Positions 8,017 through 20,973 of a stretch of DNA of 64,000 bases are shown here, piece by piece (the first letter of the stretch is position 1; each line of letters opens with the position of its first letter). This DNA is from Silvibacterium dinghuense. Lineage in GTDB: Bacteria > Acidobacteriota > Terriglobia > Terriglobales > Acidobacteriaceae. A program made the position numbers and the translations under genes. The stretch covers positions 81,256 through 145,255 of the forward strand of contig NZ_SDMK01000006.1 of the NCBI RefSeq assembly GCF_004123295.1, given 5' to 3'. Below the pieces are notes generated by a model. The model was not told the origin of the DNA. It did no database searches and worked only from the letters and a program-made list of their open reading frames with translations.

Positions 8017-8937
8017 GTGACTTCGCAAGTAACCCCTGAGATCACCCGCGGTGAAAGGCCGGCGCCTTCGACCCTGGGAGGGCAGCTCAAAGCCCTGCTT
8101 TTTTATCTGGCCCAGAGCGAGGTGCACACCTATGCCTTCAGCGTGGCGGCGAACACGATCCTGTCTCTCTTCCCATTCATCGTGATGACCTGGACGATCG
8201 AGCGCCGGCTCTTCCATTCTCCAGGCATGGATTCGGTCCTGGGAGACCTGTTGCGATACTTCCTGCCCGCGCACCAGGATTTCGTGGTCCGCAACATGGG
8301 ATTGCTGGCACAGGCACGGGGACAGGTCCAGATCATTTCCATTGTGACGCTGCTGATTTCTTCGACCGGAGTTTTTCTGCCGCTGGAGGTTGCCCTGAAC
8401 CGGGTATGGGGGGTGACGAAGAACCGTTCCTATCTGGTAAATCAGGCCGTGTCACTGGGGCTGGCCTTTGCCGTGGGTCTGCTTGCGCTTTTCTCTGTCG
8501 CTTTTACCGCCGGCCAGACGCATCTGGTCGGCCTGATCTTCCGCAATCACACGGAATGGCTGATCGTGCGGCTGATGGGAGGGGCGGTGCTGCGGGTTTC
8601 GGCGGCGATCTTCAGCATTAGCATTTTCTTCCTGATTTACTGGGTGCTTCCCAACCGCAAGCTGCCGGTACGGGCCGTATTGCCCACGGCGATCCTGATG
8701 GGATTGCTCTGGGAGGGAGCGAAAACGCTTTATGTGCTGGTGCTTCCGCACATGGACCTGGAGTCGGCGTATGGGCCGTTCTCCGTATCGGTGAGTCTGA
8801 TGCTGTGGGCCTTTCTGACTGGATTGCTATTGCTCGGAGGGGCACATCTCTCGGCGACCCGGTACACGCTGCGGCTGGCGCACGAGGCAGATGCGGAGCG
8901 CGCGCGGGAGCAGGCTATAGAAAAGCAGAAACTCTAA
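8017..8937 (+). CDS. YihY/UPF0761 family membrane protein (formerly BrkB-like)
   Basis: A 306-residue protein with about six transmembrane segments. Family signatures are FSVAANTILSLFPFIVM near residue 45 and LLISSTGVFLPLEVALNRVWG near 110-130. The end is also typical: YGPFSVSVSLMLWAFLTGLLLLGGAHL, given here as one long hydrophobic stretch near residues 250-275. The start is GTG at 8017, preceded by AAAGG at a good distance. The family is widespread and sits in the inner membrane. Its biochemical role is unsettled; the old tRNA-nuclease label was wrong and came from an adjacent activity. It probably stands alone, with the phosphatase gene 50 bases further on. Confidence 0.85.
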   Translation: MTSQVTPEITRGERPAPSTLGGQLKALLFYLAQSEVHTYAFSVAANTILSLFPFIVMTWTIERRLFHSPGMDSVLGDLLRYFLPAHQDFVVRNMGLLAQARGQVQIISIVTLLISSTGVFLPLEVALNRVWGVTKNRSYLVNQAVSLGLAFAVGLLALFSVAFTAGQTHLVGLIFRNHTEWLIVRLMGGAVLRVSAAIFSISIFFLIYWVLPNRKLPVRAVLPTAILMGLLWEGAKTLYVLVLPHMDLESAYGPFSVSVSLMLWAFLTGLLLLGGAHLSATRYTLRLAHEADAERAREQAIEKQKL

Positions 8938-8988
8938 TGGTTCGCGGGCTTCTGCAGGGGAGGGCTCTCCGCTACACTCAACACACGG

Positions 8989-11157
8989 ATGGGACACTTA
9001 CGCAATTTTGAGGTTGCGGTCTTTCGACGCGTGCGGCGCGATCCTCCGCAGGGGAAGGTCCACCGGATCGCCTTCTGGCTGTTCGTGGCCTACCTGGTGC
9101 TGGGCTTTGGCCGTGCGTTGCCGGGGCAGGTGCGTGAGGTCTTTGAAGCGCTTAGCTTCCTCACCTTATTGCTGCTGATCTGCTTCTGTATTCCCTTGCT
9201 CTGGCGCTGGCTCTTCGGACGGCTCCTCTGGCAGGTGCGCAGCCGCCTGGTGGTGACCTATCTTCTGATGGGATTGGCCCCGGTGGTGCTGTTCGTCACG
9301 CTGGCCTCTCTGATGCTGTACGTCTTCTCCGGACAGTTTGCCATTTTTGCCGCAACGACCGAGATCACGGCGGAACTGGGCGACCTGACTGCGGCGAACC
9401 ATGGTTTCACCATGCGCACGCTGCATGAGATCGCCATGGACCCGAAGCGTACAAGTATTCCGGCTCTCGAACCGGAGGAGGCAACCGGCGAATCGACGTT
9501 GAAGGGCACGGTGGTGAGCGTCTTCGAGGATGGCCGGCCATTGCAGATGACACCCGGTGGCCCCGAGACAGAGGCCACCCAGCAGTATCCCGCCTGGGTG
9601 AAAAAGCCGTTCAGCGGGGTCGTGCTGGAAAACGGGGCTCTCTTCCTGCGCGCGGTGGATGTCCAGGAGCTGGGAAATCGCCAGATCATCACGGTGACCA
9701 GCCGTCCGCTGCACCGGGAAAATGTGGACCAGATCGCCCATGGCCTGGGGACTATGTCGATCATCCCGGGTGTGCGGGTGGATGATGACCAGGATGATGG
9801 CTCCGCAGCGAAAAGCCGCACGGTGATCAACTTCGCGCCGAAGAATGCGGCTGCGAAGCAGGATGCCGAAGATATGCAGGTCCTCGAGGCGCGCCGCTCG
9901 TCGGTGACAGGAGGAAGCCTGCCGGCGGCACAGCATTTTTACGACATTCCTGTGACCTTCTATGCGCCGCTCGATACCCTGGACTGGGCAACCGGACGGC
10001 CGCATTCGACCTTTGCCAAGGTCACCTCGCGGCCATCGCTGCTCTACCAGCGCCTGTTCATTACCTCTCTGAAGATCGCCGCGATCATGCAGGATCTGCT
10101 GATTGGCGTCGCCATCGCTTTCGGCGTGATTGAACTGTTTGCTTTCTACATGGCGGTGCGGCTGAACCGGACAATCACTGCATCGGTGGATCATCTGTAT
10201 GCAGCGACCACGGCAATCGACCGGGGCAATCTCTCGCACCGGATCGAGGTCAAGCGAAACGATCAGCTTGCTGCGCTGAGCCGATCGTTCAACTCCATGG
10301 CGGCTTCGCTCGAGCGGCTGCTCGACGAGCAGCGCGAAAAGCAGCGCCTGCAGAACGAGCTGGCCATTGCGCAGGAGGTGCAGGCGAACCTCTTTCCGCA
10401 GGGCAATGTGAATGTTCCGTCGTTGGAGCTGCACGGAGCCTGCTATCCGGCACGGACCGTCAGCGGCGATTATTACGATTTCCTCGTTTTCGGGGGCAGG
10501 AACGTCGGCCTTGCGATCGGCGACATCAGCGGGAAAGGCATCTCCGCGGCGCTGCTGATGGCAACGCTGCACTCGGCGGTACGCGCATACCGGTTTGCCG
10601 GTGAAGAACTGGTGACTTCAGGTACGCCTGTGATGTCGGAGGTGAAGACACGGCATGAAGACGAGGATGAAGTCGAGTGCGGAGAGCTGTTCGAGGACCC
10701 GGCGAAGATCCTGGCGCTGCTGAACCGCCATCTTTACCGCAGTACACAGCCGGAAAAGTACGCGACGCTGTGGCTTGGGCACTACGACGGAGCGACGCAG
10801 CGGCTGATCTACTCGAACGGCGGGCAGTTGCCGCCGCTGCTGCTGCGCGGCGATGACACGGTGACGCGGCTGGATTGCGGTGGTACGGTCGTGGGTCTGC
10901 TGAACAACATGACCTATGAGCAGGCGACCGAGCAGATGCACCCCGGGGACATCCTGATTGCCTACAGCGATGGCGTGACCGAGCCGGAGAATGAGTTCGG
11001 CGAGTTCGGAGAAGAGCGGCTGCTGGAGGTCGTGCGGCGGCACCGGCACCTTTCCCTGGCGGCGATCTCCGAGCAGGTGATGGTTGCGCTGCGGACCTGG
11101 ATTGGCGGGCAGGAGCAGCCGGACGACATTACGCTGGTGCTGGCGCGGCAGCAATAG
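8989..11157 (+). CDS. Membrane-bound SpoIIE-type protein serine phosphatase with HAMP domain
   Basis: A 722-residue signalling protein. Two transmembrane segments lie near residues 25-85, with further hydrophobic stretches around 95-120. An extracytoplasmic sensor region covers about 120-355. Another helix (about 365-390) leads to a HAMP linker (about 390-442), a coiled coil (EKQRLQNELAIAQEVQANLFP) and a PP2C/SpoIIE phosphatase domain (about 470-722). Metal-binding motifs are present: GDYYDF near 492, GDISGKG near 510 and PDDITLVLAR at the end. Such proteins (RsbU-like) dephosphorylate anti-anti-sigma factors and control partner-switching stress responses. No anti-sigma or STAS gene is adjacent. 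The ATG lies 10 bases after a TACACT -10 box without a ribosome site, suggesting a very short leader. Confidence 0.92.
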   Translation: MGHLRNFEVAVFRRVRRDPPQGKVHRIAFWLFVAYLVLGFGRALPGQVREVFEALSFLTLLLLICFCIPLLWRWLFGRLLWQVRSRLVVTYLLMGLAPVVLFVTLASLMLYVFSGQFAIFAATTEITAELGDLTAANHGFTMRTLHEIAMDPKRTSIPALEPEEATGESTLKGTVVSVFEDGRPLQMTPGGPETEATQQYPAWVKKPFSGVVLENGALFLRAVDVQELGNRQIITVTSRPLHRENVDQIAHGLGTMSIIPGVRVDDDQDDGSAAKSRTVINFAPKNAAAKQDAEDMQVLEARRSSVTGGSLPAAQHFYDIPVTFYAPLDTLDWATGRPHSTFAKVTSRPSLLYQRLFITSLKIAAIMQDLLIGVAIAFGVIELFAFYMAVRLNRTITASVDHLYAATTAIDRGNLSHRIEVKRNDQLAALSRSFNSMAASLERLLDEQREKQRLQNELAIAQEVQANLFPQGNVNVPSLELHGACYPARTVSGDYYDFLVFGGRNVGLAIGDISGKGISAALLMATLHSAVRAYRFAGEELVTSGTPVMSEVKTRHEDEDEVECGELFEDPAKILALLNRHLYRSTQPEKYATLWLGHYDGATQRLIYSNGGQLPPLLLRGDDTVTRLDCGGTVVGLLNNMTYEQATEQMHPGDILIAYSDGVTEPENEFGEFGEERLLEVVRRHRHLSLAAISEQVMVALRTWIGGQEQPDDITLVLARQQ

Positions 11158-11242
11158 CGCATGCCCATGCGACTGCAGGCTCTCTGCCGGCGTCTATCCA
11201 AAAAAGACGTGGAGAAAAACGGCCGGTGATGAGGATGGTGGC

Positions 11243-12460
11243 TTGAAGCAAAGCATAGGGTGGATGGCGCGTTGGGCCTGTGGACTGACGTTGGCGGCTG
11301 CAGTTGCGACAGGGCATGCGGATACCGTGGATACAAGTCCCCTGAATCGTGCGCCTGAGGTGCGTGCGGCCTTCGACCGCTTCTATCTGATGGATTACGA
11401 CGGAGCGATTACGCGCTTCGAAGCCATCGCCGCGGCTCATCCTCAAGACCCGATTGCGACCGATTATGTGCTGGATGCGGTGCTCTTCCGCGAGCTCTTC
11501 CGGCTGGATCTTCTGGATACGACCTTTTATGCCAATGACGGTTTCCTGACCGGCAAGCACACGGTGATGGAAGACCCGAAGGTGCGCGATCAGGTCAAGA
11601 CGTTATCGGATAAGGCGATCGAGCAGGCGAATAACGCGCTGAAGACGAATCCGAACGATGTGAATGCGCTTTTTGCGCGCGGGTGGGCGCGGAGTCTGGA
11701 GGCAACCTACCTCGCCATGGTGGAGCGCGGCTTCGGTGCAGGCATGAAGCTGGCTTTGGGCGCGAAGAACGATCACGAGCAGGCGCTTAAGCTGGACCCC
11801 AACTATGTAGATGCCAAGATGGTCGTGGGTATCTACCAGTATGTAGTCGGAGCGCTGCCCTTCGCCTTCAAGATTCTGGTCGGCTTTGCCGGAATTCACG
11901 GATCGAAGACAACGGGTATGACCATGCTGCATGATTCCGGCTCCCGCGGAGTGATTACCAGCGTGGAGTCGCGCACCGCGATGACGCTCTTCCTGCGCCG
12001 CGAAGCGAAGTACGGCGAGGCCTATGGGATGGTCAAAGGGCTGGCGGATGAGTATCCGCGGGACTTTCTGTTCTGCCTCGAAGAAGCAAATCTGCTCAAG
12101 GATGCGGGAGATGGACAGAAGGCAATCGCCCAGTACCGGGTGGTGATCGCCGACGCGAAGCGGCCCGGATACTTTCCGGAGTCACACCTGGAACTGGCCT
12201 ACTTCGGACTGGGAGATACGCTGCGCGGGCAGAAGATGTATCCCGATGCAGTGCAGGCCTACCAGGAGGCAGCAGGCATGCCGACGACCAGTCTCGAGCT
12301 GAAGCGCCGCTCGCTGCTCGAGGCGGGGATGATCTACGACCTGATGAACCAGCATGACCGCGCAAAGCAGGAGTACCAGGCCGTGATCGATGCCGGCAGC
12401 GAGAGCGTGCAGGCCGACCAGGCGCGGAAGTACGAGCGCTCGGCGTATACCGGTCATTAA
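11243..12460 (+). CDS. Exported tetratricopeptide-repeat protein
   Basis: From a TTG at 11243 the protein has 405 residues and begins with a signal peptide (MKQSIGWMARWACGLTLAAA, cleavage after GHA near residue 26). GAGG lies 8 bases before this TTG. An ATG seven codons later would damage the signal peptide. The body is helical with TPR-like repeats, for example NALFARGWARSLEATYLAMV, LDPNYVDAKMVVGIYQYVV and YPDAVQAYQEAAGMP. The family of acidobacterial periplasmic TPR proteins has no defined partner. The gene follows the phosphatase gene by 85 bases and may share its transcript. Function unknown beyond protein-protein interaction. Confidence 0.8.
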   Translation: MKQSIGWMARWACGLTLAAAVATGHADTVDTSPLNRAPEVRAAFDRFYLMDYDGAITRFEAIAAAHPQDPIATDYVLDAVLFRELFRLDLLDTTFYANDGFLTGKHTVMEDPKVRDQVKTLSDKAIEQANNALKTNPNDVNALFARGWARSLEATYLAMVERGFGAGMKLALGAKNDHEQALKLDPNYVDAKMVVGIYQYVVGALPFAFKILVGFAGIHGSKTTGMTMLHDSGSRGVITSVESRTAMTLFLRREAKYGEAYGMVKGLADEYPRDFLFCLEEANLLKDAGDGQKAIAQYRVVIADAKRPGYFPESHLELAYFGLGDTLRGQKMYPDAVQAYQEAAGMPTTSLELKRRSLLEAGMIYDLMNQHDRAKQEYQAVIDAGSESVQADQARKYERSAYTGH

Positions 12461-12568
12461 GCAGTCGGGAACATTGCGGGGTGGGATTGCGTAGTTCTGC
12501 ATGGAAGGCTTTCCGGCTGTTTCGGTAGAGGAGCCGGGTGTAAGCTTCTGGAACGAGAGGGAACTGCG

Positions 12569-12916
12569 ATGGCGGTCTTTTGTCAGAACTGCGGAACCGG
12601 TATGAATGATGGCGCACGCTTCTGTTCGTCCTGCGGCGCTCAGCTGCATGCGGCGGCGCCCTATGCTCCCAGTGCATGGACAGGACAGAGCCGGTTGATC
12701 CGTCCACGCGCCGGGCGGATGGTCGCCGGCGTATGCCAGGGGTTGGCAAACAATTACGGATGGGACGTTGTCCTGGTTCGGGTGATTACGGTGCTGCTGG
12801 CGGTCTTTGGCGGCGGAATTGGCCTGGTGGCCTACGTGATTTTCTGGATCGTGATGCCGGAAGAACCACTGCTGCTGCCGTCGGGTACTTCCTATGTCCC
12901 GCCAAGCCAGGGGTAG
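12569..12916 (+). CDS. Zinc-ribbon plus PspC domain membrane protein
   Basis: A 115-residue protein. The N-terminus is a zinc ribbon with two CxxC pairs (FCQNCGTG and FCSSCGAQ). The middle is a PspC domain: RMVAGVCQGLANNYGWDVVLVR is followed by a single strong transmembrane helix (VITVLLAVFGGGIGLVAYVI). A short C-terminal tail follows. PspC domains are linked to envelope stress through PspA/PspB in other phyla, but no psp gene is near. The ATG at 12569 is preceded by GAGAGGG. The next gene starts 77 bases downstream. Confidence 0.88.
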   Translation: MAVFCQNCGTGMNDGARFCSSCGAQLHAAAPYAPSAWTGQSRLIRPRAGRMVAGVCQGLANNYGWDVVLVRVITVLLAVFGGGIGLVAYVIFWIVMPEEPLLLPSGTSYVPPSQG

Positions 12917-12993
12917 GTTCCATTCCGGGAGCCGCCCTGCGCAGCATCGCAGGAACCTCCTGCGTGCTTCGCGCGAAACGCTACACTGCACTT

Positions 12994-13797
12994 GTGTTCT
13001 ATACCTCTGACGACGCGAAGCTCTTTTACACGGTAGAAGGCAATGGGCCGGCTCTGGTGCTGCTGCACCCGATGCCGGCCAATCATCGTTTCTGGCTGGA
13101 GACAGCCGCGGCCCTGTCGCAGCGCTACCGGGTGATCCTGCCGGACCTGCGCGGGCATGGGCAGTCGGAAGCGGGTGAAGGACCGATTACCATGGCCCGG
13201 CTGGGCGCGGACATCGAGCGCCTGCTCGACCAGGCAGCTGTCTCGAAGGCCATGTTTGCCGGCTGCTCGATCGGCGGCTACGCGCTCTATGAAGTCTGGA
13301 GAAGGATGCCGGCCCGCGTCGAGGCCTTGGCCTTCTGCTGCGCACGGCCGCAGGCGGACAGCGATGCCGTCCGGGCAAAACGCGAGGAGTGGATCGCGAA
13401 GATCGCCGAACGTGGCACGGGGGAATGGATCGAGTCGATGCTTGAGCAGCTCATCGGGTCGACGGCGCGGCGGCGGAATCCGGAGAAGCTGGGCGAAGCC
13501 CGGGAAATGATGCAGATGGTGACGCCGGGTGCTGCGATTGCTTTGCAGCAGGGACTGGCGGCGCGGCCGGATTCGACCGAGACGGCGAAATCGATGCGGA
13601 TACCGACGTTTGTCCTGGCGGCGGGCGAAGATCAGTCCTCAACGACCGCGGACATGAAGCTGCTGGCGGACCTGATTCGCAGCGGCGGCTTTGGGCCGGA
13701 GTTCACCGAGATCAAGGACGCGGGGCATTATGCGCCCTGGGAGCAGCCGCAGATGGTAGGCAGGCTGTTGCGCCGCTTTTTCGATTCCGTGCTCTGA
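12994..13797 (+). CDS. Alpha/beta hydrolase
   Basis: The 267-residue protein from the GTG at 12994 shows an alpha/beta hydrolase fold. It has the oxyanion region LVLLHPMPANHRFW, then VILPDLRGHGQS, and a nucleophile elbow FAGCSIGGY in which Ser follows Cys (G-C-S-I-G). An acidic residue lies in VLAAGEDQS, and the catalytic His is in IKDAGHYAPWEQP. Substrate cannot be told; it is closest in style to haloperoxidase- or 3-oxoadipate-lactonase-like esterases. The frame is open further upstream inside the PspC gene, but similarity begins here. There is no ribosome site; a TACACT -10 box lies 7 bases before the GTG, consistent with a leaderless mRNA. Confidence 0.87.
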   Translation: MFYTSDDAKLFYTVEGNGPALVLLHPMPANHRFWLETAAALSQRYRVILPDLRGHGQSEAGEGPITMARLGADIERLLDQAAVSKAMFAGCSIGGYALYEVWRRMPARVEALAFCCARPQADSDAVRAKREEWIAKIAERGTGEWIESMLEQLIGSTARRRNPEKLGEAREMMQMVTPGAAIALQQGLAARPDSTETAKSMRIPTFVLAAGEDQSSTTADMKLLADLIRSGGFGPEFTEIKDAGHYAPWEQPQMVGRLLRRFFDSVL

Positions 13798-13864
13798 AAT
13801 ATTGCTTCGAGCCGGTCTCGCAAGTCATCGAGCTTTCAACAGGGTAGCTGGCCATGGGCATTAG

Positions 13865-15262
<1,398 letters not shown>

Positions 15263-15276
15263 ACGATAACCAGGCC

Positions 15277-15332
15277 GGGTGCCCCACGTCTCGCATTTGT
15301 GACGTGGGATCCTTCCCACCCAAAACAAGCCC
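15277..15332. repeat. Copy 1 of a GGGTGCCCCA hairpin repeat
   Basis: This 56-base block begins GGGTGCCCCACGTCTCG and folds into an 8-bp stem (CCCACGTC with GACGTGGG), followed by TCCTTCCCACC. A second copy of the same plan is at 33291-33345 with the stem bases changed in a compensating way. Both copies lie just outside a gene's stop codon. Confidence 0.7.
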
Positions 15333-15438
15333 GGGGTTGCCCATGCAAGCCCGGTGTTGTCTGGGTGGACTATTGGTACGCCCCGTCCAAGCTTTGCTTG
15401 GGCGGGAGACAAGGCTCCGGCCCGTGTGCATGGATGAA

Positions 15439-15483
15439 GCAACGCGAAAACCCTCAAGCATCGCTTGAGGGTTTTCGCGTTGC
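15439..15483. terminator. 21-bp perfect palindromic terminator after argG
   Basis: Two arms of 21 bases (15439-15459 and 15463-15483) are perfectly complementary around a 3-base loop. Both arms carry a run of four T or A bases, so the hairpin could terminate transcription in either direction. It lies about 180 bases after the argG stop. Confidence 0.8.
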
Positions 15484-15563
15484 GAGCCGTTCACAACCGA
15501 TGGTAGGCTGCGGTGTTTCCTTTGAGTCCTATTCCAATCGATCATGCGGGAGAGTTCTGACAC

Positions 15564-18228
<2,665 letters not shown>

Positions 18229-18244
18229 CTTCCGTCTTCAAGAC

Positions 18245-18281
18245 AAAGAAAAATGCCCGCTTCTCGCGGGCATTTTTCTTT
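18245..18281. terminator. Bidirectional terminator between mdh and a glycosyltransferase gene
   Basis: Perfect 16-bp stem (18245-18260 with 18266-18281) and a 5-base loop. The left arm is A-rich and the right arm T-rich at the outer ends, so it can end transcription from mdh (+) and from the convergent glycosyltransferase gene (-). Confidence 0.9.
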
Positions 18282-18294
18282 GTTTATCTCCAAC

Positions 18295-19344
18295 CTAAAC
18301 CTGTTTGCCGTCGAGGTGATTGAGGATACGGGCTAGCTGTGTGTCGTTGTCGTAGCCGCTGCGGACAGCGCGCTCGCGTGCATGAGCTCCGATGGCCTCA
18401 CGCAGATCCGGTCGGTCCAGGTAAAAGCGGGCTTTGTCGGCACATTCCTCGACTGAAGAGAAGAAAACCGCCTCCCGGTTTTCTTCAAGTAACGCTTCAT
18501 GTCCTGGAGTGCGCAGGGCAAGTAGAAAGGCTCCGCAGGCGGCGATTTCGACGGACTTATGGCCGATATCGTCCTCGTTGCTGGTGGTGACAAAGCCGAG
18601 ATTGATGCGTGAGCGCCAGATCGCTTCCCGATAGTGCGGACCAGGCAGGTGACCGCCCAGGGTGCAGTGGGACAGAGCCGATGTGCCGAGGACCTTCTGC
18701 CAGAGGTTGCCGTTGATGGAGAGCGGCAGCTCCCACTCCGTGGCGAGACGGGTTAAAAAAGCCGGCCGATTTTCATAGGGATGGCCGATGTAAGAGAGCA
18801 GGCGCACGCGCTCGGCGTCTGTCCAGCCGGGAGGCGCAGGGAAATGCATCTCCGGTGCGAAGCTGAACATGGTTTGGATGTACGGCAGGTGCCGCTCGCG
18901 ATAGCGGACAACATCGGCTTGGCGCACCAGGCAATGGAGGTCGGCGAGGCGATAGCTCGCGAGAAACTGCTTCCAGATGCCGTCCTGCCGCCCTCCGAAG
19001 GGGCTGTCCTGTACATAGAAGACGACGCGCGTGCCATTGCGTTTCAGCGTTTCGAGTGTTTTCGGTGTAAAGAGGATGGGTTTATCCATCCAGACAACAT
19101 CTGGCTGAAAGCGCTTTGCCGCTTCAAGCAGCGCCCGGTTGATGGAAAAGATAAATGGTCCCGAGGGGTAACGGGATTGCAGGGCGCGCAGATAATAGTT
19201 GCCGGGGATTTGCTCCCGGATGTCAAAAACCTCCACCTGCTGTTGGAGCCGGCGCAGGGCATCGCAACGATAGACCGTTGTCGAATACGGATCCATGGAT
19301 GCGACGTATAAGATGCGGCGCGGCGCAGGCTGTAGAGCGGTCAT
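18295..19344 (-). CDS. CgeB-like glycosyltransferase
   Basis: A 349-residue protein with a GT-B fold outline. Its N-terminal domain includes RRILYVASMDPYSTTVYR and QPDVVWMDKPILFT. Its C-terminal domain has the CgeB/DUF3880-like core LSYIGHPYENRP, LGGHLPGPHY and SVEIAACGAFLLA followed by PGHEALLEENREAVFFSS. These proteins transfer sugars to surface glycans; donor and acceptor are unknown. Its ATG overlaps the TGA of the preceding GT4 gene (ATGA), so the two are translationally coupled and form an operon. Confidence 0.83.
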   Translation of the reverse strand: MTALQPAPRRILYVASMDPYSTTVYRCDALRRLQQQVEVFDIREQIPGNYYLRALQSRYPSGPFIFSINRALLEAAKRFQPDVVWMDKPILFTPKTLETLKRNGTRVVFYVQDSPFGGRQDGIWKQFLASYRLADLHCLVRQADVVRYRERHLPYIQTMFSFAPEMHFPAPPGWTDAERVRLLSYIGHPYENRPAFLTRLATEWELPLSINGNLWQKVLGTSALSHCTLGGHLPGPHYREAIWRSRINLGFVTTSNEDDIGHKSVEIAACGAFLLALRTPGHEALLEENREAVFFSSVEECADKARFYLDRPDLREAIGAHARERAVRSGYDNDTQLARILNHLDGKQV

Positions 19345-20558
19345 GCGGGAAATCCAGGTACGCAGTAAGCGATGGCCTGGCGCAGTCCTGCCACGTCTTC
19401 TTCGAAGCTGAAGCGTGAGATCGTTTCCAGTGCACGCTGCCCCAGGCGTATGGCAAGGTCCGGATCGTCGAGGATGGAGGCAAGCGCGGCTCGCAGGGCA
19501 TCGATATTCTGCGCCGGGAAGACGAGGCCATTTTCACCATTGCGGATAAGGTCAGGCTGGCATCCGACCTGGTCGGTGACGATGACCGTGCGGCCGGCGT
19601 TCATCACTTCATTCACGATGAGCCCCCAGGGTTCGTGGATCGATGGCAGGATGAACGCATTGCAGAGGTCGAAGTAGCGCGGCAGCTCGCCCTGGTTCTT
19701 GAAGCCCAGCATGCGGATGCTGGAAAGGCCGGATGCCTGGATGCGGCCTTCGATGGCGGATCGCTCTTCCCCATCGCCGATGATCAACAGGTAGGCATGT
19801 GGATCGACGCCTGGAGCAGGCGCGAGGCGAAGATAGGCTTCGACAAGATCGATACAGCGCTTGCGCTTCTGCAGCTTCGAGGCGAAGAGAAAGATCGGCC
19901 GGCCGGGCTCAAGACCAAGCTCCTTGCGCAGCGCTTCGCGTGCTGGAGCGGCTTGTTGCGATCGGCCTTGGAAGAAGTCATTGTCGACGGCATAGGGAAC
20001 ACGGAACATGGGGAACTGCTCACCCAGGTAGTACTGCCAGTAGGCCGCGTTGGCTGTGCCGATGGGCAATACGCAGCGGACAGCGGAGCGTAATCCAGCG
20101 AAGAAGGCGCGCTTGGCGGCGAGAGTCTTTCCGGTTCGCGGCCGGTCGTAGAGCATGGATTCCGCGCGCAGCATCACGGGCAGATCGTGGGCTTTGGCTA
20201 GAGCCAGTACCTGCAGACTGTTCAGGGTGTGATAGCCATGCAGCCACACAGCGTCAAAGGATCCAGAGTTGAGGGCGGTATGGATGCCGTAATTAACGGG
20301 CCGCGTGAAGGCAAAACTATTTCCTTTGCGGATACCGGGCAGGAAACTGGATTTGTAACCGTCAAGGAGCGGGACATCCCACTTGACCTGCACATTGCCA
20401 AAGCCCTTGTCGGCATAGCCGCGGACAGAGATGTCGCTGAAGAAGAACGCGTGCAGATCGATATCCGGCTCGCGGGCAATCCGCCGCAGCAAGGGAGCCT
20501 GATATTGGATCGGATGCGAGACGAAATAAGCAATACGGACGCGTCTGCCGGAGGCCAT
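19341..20558 (-). CDS. Family 4 glycosyltransferase
   Basis: About 405 residues from the ATG at 20558. RIAYFVSHPIQYQAPLLRRI opens the N-terminal acceptor domain. The C-terminal donor-binding domain has FLFASKLQKRKRCIDLVEAY, LLIIGDGEERSAIE, VRMLGFKNQGEL-like SIRMLGFKNQGELPRYF, and the retaining-GT signature PSIHEPWGLIVNEVMNAG with the E-x7-E pair. It acts at the inner face of the membrane on a surface polysaccharide. Other possible starts are ATG at 20576 and 20597 and GTG at 20618; none has a ribosome site, so the true N-terminus is uncertain. The stop overlaps the start of the CgeB-like gene. Confidence 0.87.
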   Translation of the reverse strand: MASGRRVRIAYFVSHPIQYQAPLLRRIAREPDIDLHAFFFSDISVRGYADKGFGNVQVKWDVPLLDGYKSSFLPGIRKGNSFAFTRPVNYGIHTALNSGSFDAVWLHGYHTLNSLQVLALAKAHDLPVMLRAESMLYDRPRTGKTLAAKRAFFAGLRSAVRCVLPIGTANAAYWQYYLGEQFPMFRVPYAVDNDFFQGRSQQAAPAREALRKELGLEPGRPIFLFASKLQKRKRCIDLVEAYLRLAPAPGVDPHAYLLIIGDGEERSAIEGRIQASGLSSIRMLGFKNQGELPRYFDLCNAFILPSIHEPWGLIVNEVMNAGRTVIVTDQVGCQPDLIRNGENGLVFPAQNIDALRAALASILDDPDLAIRLGQRALETISRFSFEEDVAGLRQAIAYCVPGFPA

Positions 20559-20973
20559 GGGATTTTGTGGTGGCATGGGGGCAGAAGATGCGCGCATAGC
20601 AGGCAGGGAAATGTGCACCCTGAAACGGCCCGGCAGGGTGCGTCACTCTCTTGTATCGGATCGTACCATTCGCGCCTGGATTTTTCGGTTTATCGGAGGG
20701 AAGAAGGGCGATCGGAGGGCAGGTAACAGACACGAGTTCACAAGGATGAAAGAGAGCCTCTGGTACAATTGGCCATAAGTTGTCGCCTTTTCTGCATCAC
20801 AGTGACCAGCTCCATATGGCGGCCGAGAGCAATACCAACTCACCCCTATCAGCAGCTTCCTCCATGGTTCCGCAGAAAGTAACCTATACATGTGTAAGGT
20901 TTCGGGACCGTTGCGTGTGGCCAGTCAGACGTTGTTATTCAAGGTTCGATCCTAAGATCTCAGGAGAATTGTG
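20559..20973. other. Divergent intergenic region between the GT4 gene and ugd
   Basis: About 400 bases holding the promoters of both transcription units. A TACAAT box is at about 20763 on the plus strand. An imperfect palindrome lies near 20883-20900 (CCTATACATGTGTAAGG), but its halves do not match well enough to call an operator. No gene was found. Confidence 0.4.

Noticed and set aside
20883..20900. Palindrome CCTATACATGTGTAAGG upstream of ugd
   Set aside because: The two halves match only around the central ACATGT; too weak to call a regulator site.
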